A stretch of DNA of 64,000 bases from Streptomyces sp. H27-H5 (GTDB taxonomy: Bacteria; Actinomycetota; Actinomycetes; Streptomycetales; Streptomycetaceae). A program made the position numbers and the translations under genes. Of this stretch, positions 1-8,569 are shown in pieces. The notes under the pieces are model-generated. The model was given only the letters and a program-made list of their open reading frames with translations, was not told where the DNA came from and searched no databases. The stretch is from the NCBI RefSeq assembly GCF_026627505.1, contig NZ_JAPNLK010000002.1:62001-126000 (forward strand), read 5' to 3'. Positions within the stretch are counted from its first letter, which is position 1. Each line of letters opens with the position of its first letter.

Positions 1-661
1 GCGACTCCGTCTTCGGCAGGTAGAAGTACGGGCCCTTGCCGAGGTCGATCAGGCGCTGGGCGTTGTGGAAGAAGTACAGACCGAAGTCGACGAGCGAGCC
101 GGAGGCCGGGCCGCCCTCGAAGCGCAGGTGGCGCTCCTGGAGGTGCCAGCCGCGCGGCCGCATCACGACGGTGGCGAGCTGGTCGGCGGACTTCAGCGCG
201 TACGCCTTGCCGGTGCGGGGGTCGGTGAAGTCGATGCGACGCTCGTAGGCGTCGATGAGGTTCAGCTGGCCGAGGACGACGTTCTCCCAGGTGGGAGCCG
301 AGGCGTCCTCGAAGTCGGCGAGCCAGACCTTGGCGCCCGAGTTCAGGGCGTTGATGGTCATCTTGCGGTCCGTCGGACCGGTGATCTCCACGCGGCGGTC
401 GTTCAGCGCGGCCGGGGCCGGCGCGACCTTCCAGTCTCCGTCGCGGACCTGTGCGGTGTCCGGGAGGAAGTCGAGGGTGGAGGTCCGGGCGATCTCGGCG
501 CGCCGCTCGCCGCGTCGGGCGAGGAGCTCCGCGCGGCGGGGGGCGAACCGCCGGTGGAGCTCGGCCACGAAGGCGAGGGCCGCTTCGGTGAGGACTTCGT
601 CCTGCCGGGGCAGGGGCTCGGCGTCGACGATGGCCAGCGGGGACGGCGCTGGTGCGGACAT
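1..661 (-). CDS. aceB: malate synthase A, N-terminal part (runs off the left edge)
   Basis: Condenses glyoxylate with acetyl-CoA to malate in the cytoplasm. The reverse strand reads [18 protein letters not shown] at the start and contains the malate synthase A signatures [17 protein letters not shown], a DRRVEITGP stretch, [13 protein letters not shown] (the conserved WLADFEDA segment) and [10 protein letters not shown] with [10 protein letters not shown] after it. Only about 220 of the usual roughly 540 residues are inside the window, so the C-terminal catalytic part lies beyond base 1. The ATG at 661 is preceded by AAGGAG at good spacing. A strong promoter with an AllR-like operator lies at 803-831. 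The gene sits beside allantoin genes, which release glyoxylate, so it is probably the ureide-linked malate synthase rather than only a glyoxylate-shunt enzyme. Identification is firm; the link to allantoin is inference. Confidence 0.93.
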   Translation of the reverse strand, partial: MSAPAPSPLAIVDAEPLPRQDEVLTEAALAFVAELHRRFAPRRAELLARRGERRAEIARTSTLDFLPDTAQVRDGDWKVAPAPAALNDRRVEITGPTDRKMTINALNSGAKVWLADFEDASAPTWENVVLGQLNLIDAYERRIDFTDPRTGKAYALKSADQLATVVMRPRGWHLQERHLRFEGGPASGSLVDFGLYFFHNAQRLIDLGKGPYFYLPKTES

Positions 662-934
662 ATCTGTCACTCCTTCAGCGGCGGTGCCTGGCGGCCGCGG
701 GGAATGCTCGCGCGAGACGGCACGCAGTGCCGTCGGGTGTGGAGAGTTCCGGGATACGGTCGCGGGCGCCGTCTTTGGGTTCAGGGCGCTTCTGACCAGT
801 GGATAGTAATTTCCTCATGGTGGAAGTTCAATGGTTTGTTGATGTCGAGATTCTCCGGGTCGACAGATTCCGCCGATCGGTGGCCCTGGGTGCCATGGTG
901 GTCACGCCCCGCTGCTTCCCGCCGGCCGGCCGAT
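662..934. other. intergenic region carrying the aceB promoter
   Basis: No convincing gene. It holds the malate synthase ribosome binding site, a leader of about 135 nt and the promoter/operator described at 803-831. The remainder, toward the end of the neighbouring nucleotidyltransferase gene, shows nothing I can name. Confidence 0.6.
803..831 (-). promoter_or_regulatory. aceB promoter with AllR-like operator in the spacer
   Basis: On the minus strand TTGAAC (831-826), exactly 17 bases, then TACTAT (808-803) form a near-ideal housekeeping promoter, unusually AT-rich for this genome. The spacer is almost entirely the palindrome TTCCACCATGAGGAA (825-811). The same motif recurs twice between allR and allB. 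A repressor bound here would block RNA polymerase directly. Confidence 0.7.
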
Positions 935-1549
935 TCATGCGAGTCGGGCCAGGTCCGGCGGCGTGTCGATGTCCCAGGCCTCCGCGATGTCCCCGCACTC
1001 CACCAGGGTGAGCTCCCCGGCGTGCCGCTTCAGATGGACCCGCGCGCCCCGGTCGCCGGTCGCGGTCTCGGCGATGTCCGCCCAGCGGCCCGCCCCGAAG
1101 AGCACCGGATGCCCCCGCTCGCCGTCGTACGCCGCGGCGGCCAGGCTCGCCGGCGACCGGTACGCCGCCAGCACCCGGGCCACCGCCGCCGCCCCGATGC
1201 CCGGCTGGTCCACCAGGGAGACCAGGGCCGCGTCCGCCCCCGCGCCGGCCAGCGAGGCGAGCCCGACCCGCAACGAGGACCCCATGCCCTCGGCCCAGTC
1301 CGGGTTGTCCACCACCACGCAACCGGTCAGGTCGGCGCGCTCGCGCACCTCGACCGCCGAGGCCCCCAGCACCACGTGCAGCGGGCCGCAGCCCGCCTCG
1401 CGCAGCACACGGACGGCGTGCTCCACGAGCGGGCGGCCGTGGTGGGAGAGCAGTGCCTTGGGGCGGCCGCCGAGGCGGCGACCGCCCCCGGCGGCGAGCA
1501 GCAGGCCCGCGATCACCGGGGCGGGACGGGGGGTGGTGTTGGCTGACAT
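935..1549 (-). CDS. MobA/MocA-like nucleotidyltransferase
   Basis: A 204-residue NTP-transferase domain protein of the MobA/MocA/PucB type. The glycine-rich nucleotide-binding loop is LLLAAGGGRRLGGRPKALL near residues 15-35, followed by PLVEHAVRVL, VVDNPDWAEGMGSSLRVGL and SLVDQPGIG, the classic landmarks of CTP:molybdopterin cytidylyltransferases. GHPVLFG further on is also typical. Such enzymes make the molybdopterin cytosine dinucleotide cofactor used by xanthine dehydrogenase-type hydroxylases. Its position between malate synthase and the allantoin genes suggests a role in maturing a purine hydroxylase, which is not in this window. Cofactor specificity is inference; the fold is clear. Confidence 0.8.
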   Translation of the reverse strand: MSANTTPRPAPVIAGLLLAAGGGRRLGGRPKALLSHHGRPLVEHAVRVLREAGCGPLHVVLGASAVEVRERADLTGCVVVDNPDWAEGMGSSLRVGLASLAGAGADAALVSLVDQPGIGAAAVARVLAAYRSPASLAAAAYDGERGHPVLFGAGRWADIAETATGDRGARVHLKRHAGELTLVECGDIAEAWDIDTPPDLARLA

Positions 1550-1719
1550 GACAGCGATTCTCGCCCCTGGACCGAACCGCGCGGGAGCCGCGCCAGGATC
1601 CTGCGCACGGCGGCCGCGAGGGCGGGCACGGCGGCCGGCAAGGCCGGGAAGCGCAACGGCTCCGAGATCCGCTGCTCCACGGCGCTCACCCGGGCTCGTT
1701 CATCGCGATCGGTCAGCAT
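1513..1719 (-). CDS. small hypothetical protein overlapping the nucleotidyltransferase gene
   Basis: A 68-residue open frame beginning MLTDRDERARVSAVEQR, with a good AAGGAG eight bases before its ATG. It overlaps the downstream nucleotidyltransferase start by 37 bases in another frame, as in a translationally coupled pair. The middle (FPALPAAVPALAAAVRRILARLP) could form an amphipathic or short hydrophobic helix; the tail is proline-rich. It is divergent from the MocR regulator across a gap full of repeats, so it may be the regulator's target. I do not recognise a family, and it may be only a leader. Confidence 0.42.
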   Translation of the reverse strand: MLTDRDERARVSAVEQRISEPLRFPALPAAVPALAAAVRRILARLPRGSVQGRESLSCQPTPPPVPPR

Positions 1720-1733
1720 GTCGGCGTCTCCTT

Positions 1734-1799
1734 GCCAATCGGGGGCCAATACGGCGAGTCTGGTCCTCGATTGGCCTGGTGGGCAGAGCCAATCGGGGG
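1734..1799. promoter_or_regulatory. MocR-type operator array (CCAAT-centred direct and inverted repeats)
   Basis: Four copies of one element lie between the divergent genes: GCCAATCGGGGG at 1734-1745 and again at 1788-1799, GCCAATACGG at 1745-1754, and the inverted CGATTGGC at 1768-1775. MocR/PdxR regulators are known to bind combinations of direct and inverted repeats near their own promoters, so autoregulation and control of the divergent gene are likely. The last copy includes the GGGGGAGG ribosome binding site of the regulator. Confidence 0.6.
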
Positions 1800-1807
1800 A
1801 GGTTGGC

Positions 1808-3295
1808 ATGGCGAACGGTCCAGTGGTCCACACGGCGGACAGAACGATCGGCAGCCGACGCCTCGCCGCGCTGCTGCCCGCCGAGGTCCGGGCACGCCCC
1901 GGCTACCGCTCCCTCGCCGACGCCCTGCGCACGCTGATCCTCGACGGCCGCATCGCCCTGCGCGTCCGGCTGCCCGCCGAACGCGAACTCGCCGCGGCGG
2001 TCGGTGCGAGCCGGGCCACCGTCACCGGCGCGTACGACCTGCTGCGCGAGAGCGGCTACGCACGCAGTCGGCGCGGCTCCGGCACCTGGACCGAACTGCC
2101 CGAGGGCCACGGGCCCGTCGGCACCCACCCGCTCGTCGGCGCCGGCGGGTCCCGCCCGGACGGCGATCCCGGCATCGACCTGGCCATCGCCGCGATGGGC
2201 GCCCCCGAGGGCAGCCTGGAAGCGGCCCTGGCCTGGGCCGCGCCCCGGCTGCCCTCGGTGGCCCGGCACCCCGGCTACCACCCCTTCGGCCTGCCCGACC
2301 TGCGCACGGCCGTGGCGGACCGCTTCACCCGGCGCGGACTGCCCACCCGCCCCGAGCAGATCCTCGTCACGGCGGGAGCCCAGCAGGCCTTCGCGCTGGT
2401 CGTGAGCCTGCTGTGCGGGGCCGGGGACCGGGTCGTCACCGAGAACCCGACCTACGCCAACGCGCTCGACGCCCTGCGGCACGCCCGACTGCGCACCGCG
2501 TCGATCGCCGTCTCCGAAGCGGGCTGGGACATGGAGATCGCGGAGTCCACGCTGCGCCAGACCGTACCGAGACTGGCGTACGTGATCCCCGACTTCCACA
2601 ACCCGACGGGCTCGCTGATGCCCGAGGAGGACCGGCAGCGCCTGCTGGAGGCCACCCGGCGCACCGGGACCTGGCTGGTGGTCGACGAGACCATCGCGGA
2701 CATCGCCCTCGACGTGCCCGCACCCGCCCCGCTGGCCTCCCTCGCACCGCGCGGGGGAGCGGACCACGTCGTGACCATCGGGTCACTGAGCAAGACCCAC
2801 TGGGGCGGACTGCGCGTCGGCTGGATCCGCGCCTCCGCCAAGATGATCGCCGAGCTGACGGCCGTGCGGGTCGCGGCCGACATGACCGGCTCGGTCCTGG
2901 ACCAACTCGTCGCGCTGCCGTTGCTGGAAGGGCTCGACGCGTCGCTCCCGACACGGCTCGGACACCTGCGCGAGCAACGCGAGGCCCTGGTCCGCTCCCT
3001 CGAACGACACACCCCGGAATGGTCCTGGGAGCTGCCGCCGGGGGGCCTCTCGCTCTGGGTGGACCTCGGGGAACCGGTCAGCTCCGCCCTCTCGGAACGC
3101 GCCGCGGCCGCCGGCGTCCACATCGGACGCGGCGCCCGCTTCGGCGTGGACCCGGGAACCTTCGAACACCGCCTGCGCATCCCGTACACGCTCCCGGCGG
3201 ACCGCCTCGACGAGGGCGTCCGCCGGCTCGCGGCCGCCTTCCACGACGGGGTGCCGCTGCCCCCGTCGGTGGAACGGCCGTACTGGGTCGCGTGA
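1808..3295 (+). CDS. MocR/PdxR-family transcriptional regulator (wHTH + aminotransferase fold)
   Basis: A 495-residue fusion of an N-terminal GntR-type winged helix (about residues 33-95: RSLADALRTLILDGRI, LPAERELAAAVGASRATV, RRGSGTW) to a fold-type I aminotransferase domain (about 120-490). PLP landmarks are present: ENPTY near 212, NPTG near 265-268, VVDE at 291-294 and the Schiff-base lysine K329 in SLSKTHWGGLRVGWI. Such proteins sense PLP or an amine adduct and control vitamin B6, GABA, taurine or membrane-protein genes. The ATG at 1808 follows GGGGGAGG; upstream in-frame codons lie inside the operator repeats, so I reject them. The target is unknown; the divergent small ORF or the gene itself are the first candidates. 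Confidence 0.88.
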   Translation: MANGPVVHTADRTIGSRRLAALLPAEVRARPGYRSLADALRTLILDGRIALRVRLPAERELAAAVGASRATVTGAYDLLRESGYARSRRGSGTWTELPEGHGPVGTHPLVGAGGSRPDGDPGIDLAIAAMGAPEGSLEAALAWAAPRLPSVARHPGYHPFGLPDLRTAVADRFTRRGLPTRPEQILVTAGAQQAFALVVSLLCGAGDRVVTENPTYANALDALRHARLRTASIAVSEAGWDMEIAESTLRQTVPRLAYVIPDFHNPTGSLMPEEDRQRLLEATRRTGTWLVVDETIADIALDVPAPAPLASLAPRGGADHVVTIGSLSKTHWGGLRVGWIRASAKMIAELTAVRVAADMTGSVLDQLVALPLLEGLDASLPTRLGHLREQREALVRSLERHTPEWSWELPPGGLSLWVDLGEPVSSALSERAAAAGVHIGRGARFGVDPGTFEHRLRIPYTLPADRLDEGVRRLAAAFHDGVPLPPSVERPYWVA

Positions 3296-3681
3296 GACGG
3301 CCCGTTCGGGTGTCGATCGCGCCGCCGGTATCGGTCAGGCCGAGCTCCGGGACAGGGCCCCGCCCCGCCCGCGGAACCACGCGTTGGAGGCCGGGCGGAA
3401 CATCAGGAACACGGCCGTGAGGACGGCCGCCACGTGCACGGCCCGGCTCGCCGCGAAGATCCGGGCACCGCCGCCCGCCCGCTCGGCGGCGGAGGCGATC
3501 GAACCCCCGTCGAGGAGGTACCCGAGCGATGGGTGACACGGGGCTCTCCCTCGATCGGGACTCTCTCCCCGAATGCTCCCGGGCGCCGGCCCGCCGGACC
3601 CGCCCGCGTGCCGGTGTCTCCACCGGGGGGTTGTCCCCACCCCCGCGCCCGGTTCCGCACCTCCCGCCCGGCGCTCCCGCC
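3296..3681. other. intergenic region with a possible gene remnant
   Basis: About 385 bases between the MocR gene and the response regulator gene. On the minus strand a run of codons ending at 3335 has almost exclusively G/C third positions and encodes a hydrophobic stretch VHVAAVLTAVFLMF followed by RPASNAWFRGRG, but the codon bias collapses upstream of about 3530 and I find no start codon with a ribosome binding site. It may be the C-terminal remnant of a small membrane protein. Nothing else is visible. Confidence 0.3.
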
Positions 3682-4311
3682 CTACGGGGTGCGGATCAGT
3701 CGGCGGGTGGCGGCCGTGGCGACCGCCGCCGTGCGGGAGTCGACGCCGAGCTTCGCGTAGACGTGCACCAGGTGGGACTTGACCGTGGCCTGGCTGAGGA
3801 AGAGCCGCTTGGAGATCTGCTGGTTCGACAATCCGTCCGCGACCAGCTGGAGCACCTCCAGCTCCCGCTTCGTCAGCGCCTCCGCCGGCATCCGCATCCG
3901 GTCCATCAGCCGCAACGCCACCGCCGGGGCCAGCGCCGACTGGCCGGCCGCGGCGGTGCGGACCGCCGCCGCCAGCTCCTCCGGCGGGGCGTCCTTGAGC
4001 AGGTAGCCCGAGGCGCCCGCCTCCACGGCGGCCAGGATGTCCGCGTCCGTGTCGTACGTGGTCAGGACCAGCACCCGGGGGGCGTCCGGTCGGGCCGTGA
4101 TCAGGGCCGTGGCCTGCGAACCGTGCATGCCGGGCCCGAACTGGAGGTCCATCAGGACCACGTCCACCCCCGTCGAGGCGGTCAGCTCCACCGCCCGCTC
4201 GGCGGTGGCGGCCTCCGCGACGACCGCGAAGTCCGCCTCGGTGTCCAGCACCGCGCGCAGCCCCGCGCGGACCACCGGGTGGTCGTCGGCGAGCAGCAGC
4301 CGGATGGTCAT
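3682..4311 (-). CDS. NarL/LuxR-family response regulator
   Basis: A 209-residue two-domain response regulator. The receiver has the acidic pair D9/D10, phospho-acceptor D55 in VVLMDLQFGPG, T84/T85 and K106 in GYLLKDAPPEEL. The output domain (about 147-200) is a LuxR-type HTH, LTKRELEVLQLVADGLSNQQ then ATVKSHLVHVYAKLG. Its ATG overlaps the stop of the sensor kinase gene (ATGA), so the two are translationally coupled. Divergent to the pair is an FtsX/LolD-type ABC transporter, the most likely target by analogy with envelope-stress systems that control a neighbouring exporter. Confidence 0.93.
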   Translation of the reverse strand: MTIRLLLADDHPVVRAGLRAVLDTEADFAVVAEAATAERAVELTASTGVDVVLMDLQFGPGMHGSQATALITARPDAPRVLVLTTYDTDADILAAVEAGASGYLLKDAPPEELAAAVRTAAAGQSALAPAVALRLMDRMRMPAEALTKRELEVLQLVADGLSNQQISKRLFLSQATVKSHLVHVYAKLGVDSRTAAVATAATRRLIRTP

Positions 4312-5492
4312 GACAGGGCCTCCGCGGGCAACGGCAGGGTGACGGCCACGGCGGTGCCCTGGCCCGGGGCGGACTCGACGGTGAACAGCCCGCCCAGCGT
4401 CTCGGCCCGCGAGCGCATCGCGGGCAGACCGAAGCCGCCCTCGCCCGACGGAGCCGACGAGGGGTCGAAGCCCAGGCCGTCGTCCACGACGTCCAGGGTG
4501 ACCGTGGTGCCCATGAAGGTCAGGGTGATCTCCGCGCGTCCGGCGCGGGCGTGCCGCACCACATTGGCCAGCGCCGACTGCGCGATCCGCAGCAGGGCCA
4601 CCTCGTACGGGGTGGGCAGGATCCGGGGGGCGCCGCTCAGCGAGAACCGCACGCGCGGCCCGGGAGCCGCGGAGCAGAGCCGCTCCAGCGCCGCGGCGAG
4701 GGAGCCGTGCTCCAGGTCGGGGGGCGTCAGGGCGCGGACGAAACGGCGCGCCTCGGCGAGGTTCTCCTGCGCGGCCTCCCGCGCCCGGCCGATGTGCTCC
4801 AGCGCGGGCGCGCCGGCGGGGAGCGAGCGCTCGGCGGCCCGCAGCAGCAGCTGGATCGAGCTCAGGCCCTGGGCGAGGGTGTCGTGGATCTCCCGGGCGA
4901 GGCGTTCCCGTTCGGCGAGGATCCCCGCGCCCCGCTCGGCGGCGGCCAGTTCGGCCCGGGTGGTGATGAGTTCCTCGATCAGCTCCCGGCGGCGTTCGCT
5001 CTCCCGGTACAGGGCCTGGTAGCCGAGGACCGTGGCCACGGCGACGGCCCCGCCGAGCAGCGGGCCGAGGAAGGCCCCCGGGGTGGGGGTGCTGCTGTGG
5101 GCGAGGAACCCGCCGATCGCCGCGCAGGCCGTGACGGCGACGGCCGCGACCCCCCAGCGCAGCCGCAGCAGGTGCAGTTCGAGGAAGTACAGCGGGAAGG
5201 CGATCCACAGCCCGTCCGGGGAGACCACGAGCAGTGCGGCCCAGGCCGCGCCGAGCAGGGCCAGCCACACCGCTCCGGCGCGCGGCGAGCGGTCCACCAC
5301 GGGAGCGACGGCGCCCGCCACGTACACGGTGGCGAACAGTGCGCACGCGGCGATCGCCCACCCGGCGCGGGGCGGGTCGTCGGCGACGGCGCGCCCCGTG
5401 GCCAGCGCGAGCAGCCCGAACAGCAGCGCGTGCAGGCACAGCCGCAGGACGCGGGAGACGGGGGTCAGGGGGCGGGACTTCGGAGCAACCAT
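4308..5492 (-). CDS. sensor histidine kinase (HisKA_3 / NarL partner)
   Basis: A 394-residue membrane kinase. Five or so hydrophobic segments fill residues 15-160, then a short coiled coil (RESERRRELIEELITTRAELAA) leads to the dimerisation helix RERLAREIHDTLAQGLSSIQ with the phospho-acceptor H203. The ATPase domain has the N-box region ALANVVRHARAG and a DDGLGFDP G1 box with GEGGFGLPAMRSRAE as G2. There is no large extracytoplasmic sensor, so it probably senses through its membrane part or the exporter. I chose the ATG at 5492 (MVAPKSRP); a start 15 codons upstream is possible but would be in the promoter-proximal region. Confidence 0.9.
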   Translation of the reverse strand: MVAPKSRPLTPVSRVLRLCLHALLFGLLALATGRAVADDPPRAGWAIAACALFATVYVAGAVAPVVDRSPRAGAVWLALLGAAWAALLVVSPDGLWIAFPLYFLELHLLRLRWGVAAVAVTACAAIGGFLAHSSTPTPGAFLGPLLGGAVAVATVLGYQALYRESERRRELIEELITTRAELAAAERGAGILAERERLAREIHDTLAQGLSSIQLLLRAAERSLPAGAPALEHIGRAREAAQENLAEARRFVRALTPPDLEHGSLAAALERLCSAAPGPRVRFSLSGAPRILPTPYEVALLRIAQSALANVVRHARAGRAEITLTFMGTTVTLDVVDDGLGFDPSSAPSGEGGFGLPAMRSRAETLGGLFTVESAPGQGTAVAVTLPLPAEALS

Positions 5493-5626
5493 GGCCCGAC
5501 CAGCGTAAGTGGGGGTCCGCCGGCCCCGGTCAACCAAAGGATTGATGTACGGGGCGTCCCTTCGACGCGAGGATCCCTACCGTGGCGCGATGCCGTGTGT
5601 CCACGGGGAACACCAGGGTGGGGGAC

Positions 5627-6712
5627 ATGTTCGTCGCATGGAGAGATCTACGGTTCGCCAAGGGCCGCTTCGCCCTCATGGGCTCGGTCGTCGTGCTCAT
5701 CACCCTGCTGGTCGGCCTGTTGTCCGGCCTCACCTCGGGACTGGCCCGGGAGAACATCTCGGCGATCACGGGGCTGCCCGCCTCGCACCTGTCGTTCGCG
5801 GCGCCCGCCGGGGACCAGGAGGTGTCCTTCACCCAATCCCGGATACCCGAGAAGGCTTGGCTGGCCTGGCGCGAGCGGCGCGGCGTCGAATCGGCGGAGC
5901 CGATCGGCATCCGCACCACCAACGCCGTCTCGGGTGAGCGCACCGCGGCCGTCTCGGTCTTCGGCATCGATCCGGCGGGCCGCCTGGCCCCGCGCGGGTC
6001 CGGCCTCACCCAGGGCCAGGTGGTCCTGACCGAGAAGGCCGCCGAGGAACTCGGCGGGCTCGCGGCCGGCGGGAAGCTCAGGATCGGCACGCTCGAACTG
6101 TCCGTCGCGGCCGTCTCCGGCACCGCCGCCTTCAGCCACACCCCGGTCGTCTGGATGGACCTGAACGACTGGCAGCGCGTCGGCAACCCCGGCACCTCCA
6201 TCGACACCGTCGCCACCGTCATCGCCCTGGACGCGTCCGGGGCGGACCTCGCCGCCGGCGACGCGAGCGCCGGCACCCGGACCGCGACCGTCGACGACGC
6301 GCTGTCCGCGATCGGCTCGTACACCTCGGAGAACGGCTCGCTCCAGCTGATGCGCGGCTTCCTCTTCGCGATCTCCGCCCTGGTCATAGGCGCCTTCTTC
6401 ACGGTGTGGACGATCCAGCGCGGCGGTGACGTCGCCGTGCTGAAGGCACTGGGCGCCTCCACCGCGTACCTGCTGCGGGACGCCCTCGGTCAGGCCGTGG
6501 TGATGCTCGCCGTCGGGACCGGACTCGGTACGGCCCTCGCCGCCGTCCTCGGCGCGCTGATCAGCGGCGGCGACGTCCCCTTCGTGCTCGACGCGGCCAC
6601 CGTGCTGGTCCCCGCGGCCGTCATGATCGCGCTCGGCGCGCTGGGCGCCGCCCTGTCCATCCGGCGGATCACCGCCGTAGACCCGCTGACCGCACTCGGG
6701 AGCGCCCGATGA
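5627..6712 (+). CDS. FtsX-like ABC transporter permease
   Basis: A 361-residue MacB/FtsX-type permease: one N-terminal membrane helix (FALMGSVVVLITLLVGLLSG, about residues 18-38), a large extracytoplasmic domain of about 200 residues, then three C-terminal helices, the last two framing the conserved region VLKALGASTAYLLRDALGQA. The length and layout match half-size permeases that dimerise with a LolD-type ATPase and act on lipids, peptides or lipoproteins from the membrane outward. The ATG at 5627 starts MFVAWRDLRFAKGRFALMG, a typical beginning for this family; its ribosome binding site is only a weak G-rich tract. It is translationally coupled to the ATPase gene (ATGA). Confidence 0.9.
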   Translation: MFVAWRDLRFAKGRFALMGSVVVLITLLVGLLSGLTSGLARENISAITGLPASHLSFAAPAGDQEVSFTQSRIPEKAWLAWRERRGVESAEPIGIRTTNAVSGERTAAVSVFGIDPAGRLAPRGSGLTQGQVVLTEKAAEELGGLAAGGKLRIGTLELSVAAVSGTAAFSHTPVVWMDLNDWQRVGNPGTSIDTVATVIALDASGADLAAGDASAGTRTATVDDALSAIGSYTSENGSLQLMRGFLFAISALVIGAFFTVWTIQRGGDVAVLKALGASTAYLLRDALGQAVVMLAVGTGLGTALAAVLGALISGGDVPFVLDAATVLVPAAVMIALGALGAALSIRRITAVDPLTALGSAR

Positions 6713-7392
6713 CCCTGCTCGTCCACGACGTCACGCTCACCTACCCGGACGGCGACGGCCGGCTCACCGCCCTCGACGCGGTCGCCCTGGAGGCGCCGGC
6801 GGGCACCCTGACCGCCGTCATCGGTCCTTCGGGCTCCGGCAAGTCCAGCCTGCTCGCGGTCGCCGCCACCCTGGTCACCCCGGACACGGGCACCGTGGTC
6901 GTCGCGGGCCGGGACACGGCCCTGCTCAGCGCCGCGGAGAAGTCCGCGCTGCGCCGGGAGGAGATCGGCATCGTCTTCCAGCAGCCCAACCTGTTGGCCT
7001 CGCTCACCGCCGCCGAGCAGCTCCAGGTGATGGCCCACCTGTCGGGCCGGCCGTCCAAGCGGCTGCGCCGGCGGGCCCTGGACCTGCTGGACGCGGTGGG
7101 CCTGGCCGACAAGGCCGACAAGCGCCCCCACCAGCTCTCGGGCGGGCAGCGCCAGCGCGTCAACATCGCCCGCGCCCTGATGAACGAGCCCGCCGTGCTG
7201 CTGGTGGACGAGCCCACCAGCGCCCTGGACCACGAGCGGGGGGCGGCCGTACTGGACCTCCTGGTCACCCTCACCCGCGAACGGTCCACCGCCACCGTGC
7301 TGGTCACCCACGACCACGCCCACCTGGAGCGCGTGGACCGCACGATGACCATGATCGACGGCCGCCTCACCGAGACGGCCCCCGCCCGCTGA
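6709..7392 (+). CDS. LolD/MacB-type ABC transporter ATP-binding protein
   Basis: A 227-residue nucleotide-binding subunit with Walker A GPSGSGKSS (about 41-49), Q-loop VFQQPNLLASLT, signature LSGGQRQRVNIARAL, Walker B LLVDEPTSALD and the H-loop VTHDHAH. It overlaps the permease stop by four bases, so the two form a complete mechanotransmission-type exporter. A strong bidirectional hairpin follows. The two-component system transcribed divergently from the permease is probably its regulator. Confidence 0.93.
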   Translation: MTLLVHDVTLTYPDGDGRLTALDAVALEAPAGTLTAVIGPSGSGKSSLLAVAATLVTPDTGTVVVAGRDTALLSAAEKSALRREEIGIVFQQPNLLASLTAAEQLQVMAHLSGRPSKRLRRRALDLLDAVGLADKADKRPHQLSGGQRQRVNIARALMNEPAVLLVDEPTSALDHERGAAVLDLLVTLTRERSTATVLVTHDHAHLERVDRTMTMIDGRLTETAPAR

Positions 7393-7456
7393 CACGCGAT
7401 GGCCCCGCCCGCGGCGCGAAGGTCCCGGCCCGCGCGACGCACGACGCATCGCCCGA

Positions 7457-7514
7457 CGTACGAAGGCCCCGGCCCGCCCCCTTCGAGAAGGGCGGTCCGG
7501 GGCCTTCGCGTACG
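7457..7514. terminator. bidirectional terminator between the ABC operon and allR
   Basis: A long inverted repeat, CGTACGAAGGCCCCGG on the left and CCGGGGCCTTCGCGTACG on the right with an inner CCGCCC/GGGCGG pairing around a CCTTCGAGAA loop. It sits exactly between the convergent genes. Confidence 0.8.
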
Positions 7515-7519
7515 GATCC

Positions 7520-8323
7520 CTACGCGGGATTCTGGCTCTGCAGGGCCACCGACAGCTCGGCGGCGATCCCCTGGAGGATCGGCACGATCGAGTCCGTCAG
7601 CGCCTCGGTCACCCGGCCCGCCGGGCCCGAGATGGAGATCGCGGCGGCGGTCGGCGAGTTCGGCACCGACACGGCCAGGCAGCGGACTCCTATCTCCTGC
7701 TCGTTGTCGTCGACCGCGTAGCCCACCTTGCGGACCTGCTCCAGGGCGTCCAGGAAGCCCTCGGGCGTGGTGATGGTCTTCTCGGTCGCGGCCGGCATTC
7801 CGGTGCGCGCCAGCAGCGCGCGCACCTCGTCCGCGGGGGTGTACGCGAGCAGCGCCTTGCCCACGCCCGTGGAGTGCGGCAGCACCCGGCGGCCCACCTC
7901 CGTGAACATGCGCATGGAGTGCTTGGACGGCACCTGGGCGACGTAGACGATCTCGTCCCCGTCGAGCAGGGCCATGTTCGCGGTCTCGCCGGTCTCCTCG
8001 ACGAGGCGCGCGAGGTAGGGACGGGCCCACGTGCCCAGGAGGCGCGAGGCGGATTCGCCGAGACGGATCAGCCGGGGGCCGAGGGCGTACCGTCGGTTGG
8101 GCTGCTGCCGGACGTAACCGCACGCCACGAGGGTGCGCATGAGGCGATGGATGGTGGGCAGCGGAAGACCACTGGCGGCGGAGAGCTCGCTGAGGCCGAC
8201 CTCGCCCCCGGCATCGGCCATGCGTTCGAGCAGATCGAAGGCGCGCTCAAGGGACTGGACGCCACCGCCGGCGGCGGTGGGCTTGGCGGAAGCGTCGGTG
8301 GTGCTGGCGCTGGACGTCGGCAC
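7520..8323 (-). CDS. allR: IclR-family repressor of allantoin genes (AllR)
   Basis: A 267-residue IclR-type regulator: winged helix at about 22-85 (GGVQSLERAFDLLERMADA, GLSELSAASGLPLPTIHRLM) and an effector-binding domain with PHSTGVGKALLAYTP and DDNEQEIGVRCLAVSVP. In enteric bacteria and in Streptomyces, AllR represses allantoin genes until glyoxylate or allantoate-derived signals release it. I chose the GTG at 8323, which follows GAAAGGA; the in-frame TTG ten codons upstream has a poorer site. It is divergent from allantoinase, and one operator copy overlaps the -35 region of its own probable promoter, so it should repress itself as well as allB and aceB. The family is certain; the ligand is inferred. 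Confidence 0.9.
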   Translation of the reverse strand: MPTSSASTTDASAKPTAAGGGVQSLERAFDLLERMADAGGEVGLSELSAASGLPLPTIHRLMRTLVACGYVRQQPNRRYALGPRLIRLGESASRLLGTWARPYLARLVEETGETANMALLDGDEIVYVAQVPSKHSMRMFTEVGRRVLPHSTGVGKALLAYTPADEVRALLARTGMPAATEKTITTPEGFLDALEQVRKVGYAVDDNEQEIGVRCLAVSVPNSPTAAAISISGPAGRVTEALTDSIVPILQGIAAELSVALQSQNPA

Positions 8324-8478
8324 GGGCGCGGTCCTTTCGGTGCTGGCAGGCAAGGAATCAGCCTACCGGTCGGTCGGCGTCGGCCCTAGAGCCGGGGCAC
8401 TGCCGTCCCCGCCGGTCAGAGGGGGTTTGTCCTGGTGGTGGACGTCCTCGCAAGTCAACCGCCCGGCTCCCGATGGCG

Positions 8479-8523
8479 GTAGCTACATTCTGGATAGTGA
8501 AATCTTAATTCCATCCTGTGGAA
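8479..8523 (-). promoter_or_regulatory. probable allR promoter with AllR-like operator
   Basis: On the minus strand the operator TTCCACAGGATGGAA (8523-8509) overlaps a weak -35 (TCCACA), and CACTAT followed by CC lies 17 bases further on (8498-8493). The same ACTATCCA block follows the operator at the malate synthase promoter, which supports this orientation. Confidence 0.5.
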
Positions 8524-8569
8524 ACATCCAATTGTGTCGTGCGTGGCTGGGCGGTCCGTCCGGGCGCTC

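Noticed and set aside
3335..3640. 101-codon minus-strand frame after the MocR gene
   Set aside because: The last 60 codons look coding by third-position GC and a hydrophobic stretch, but the upstream part does not and no start is supported. I describe it only as a possible remnant.
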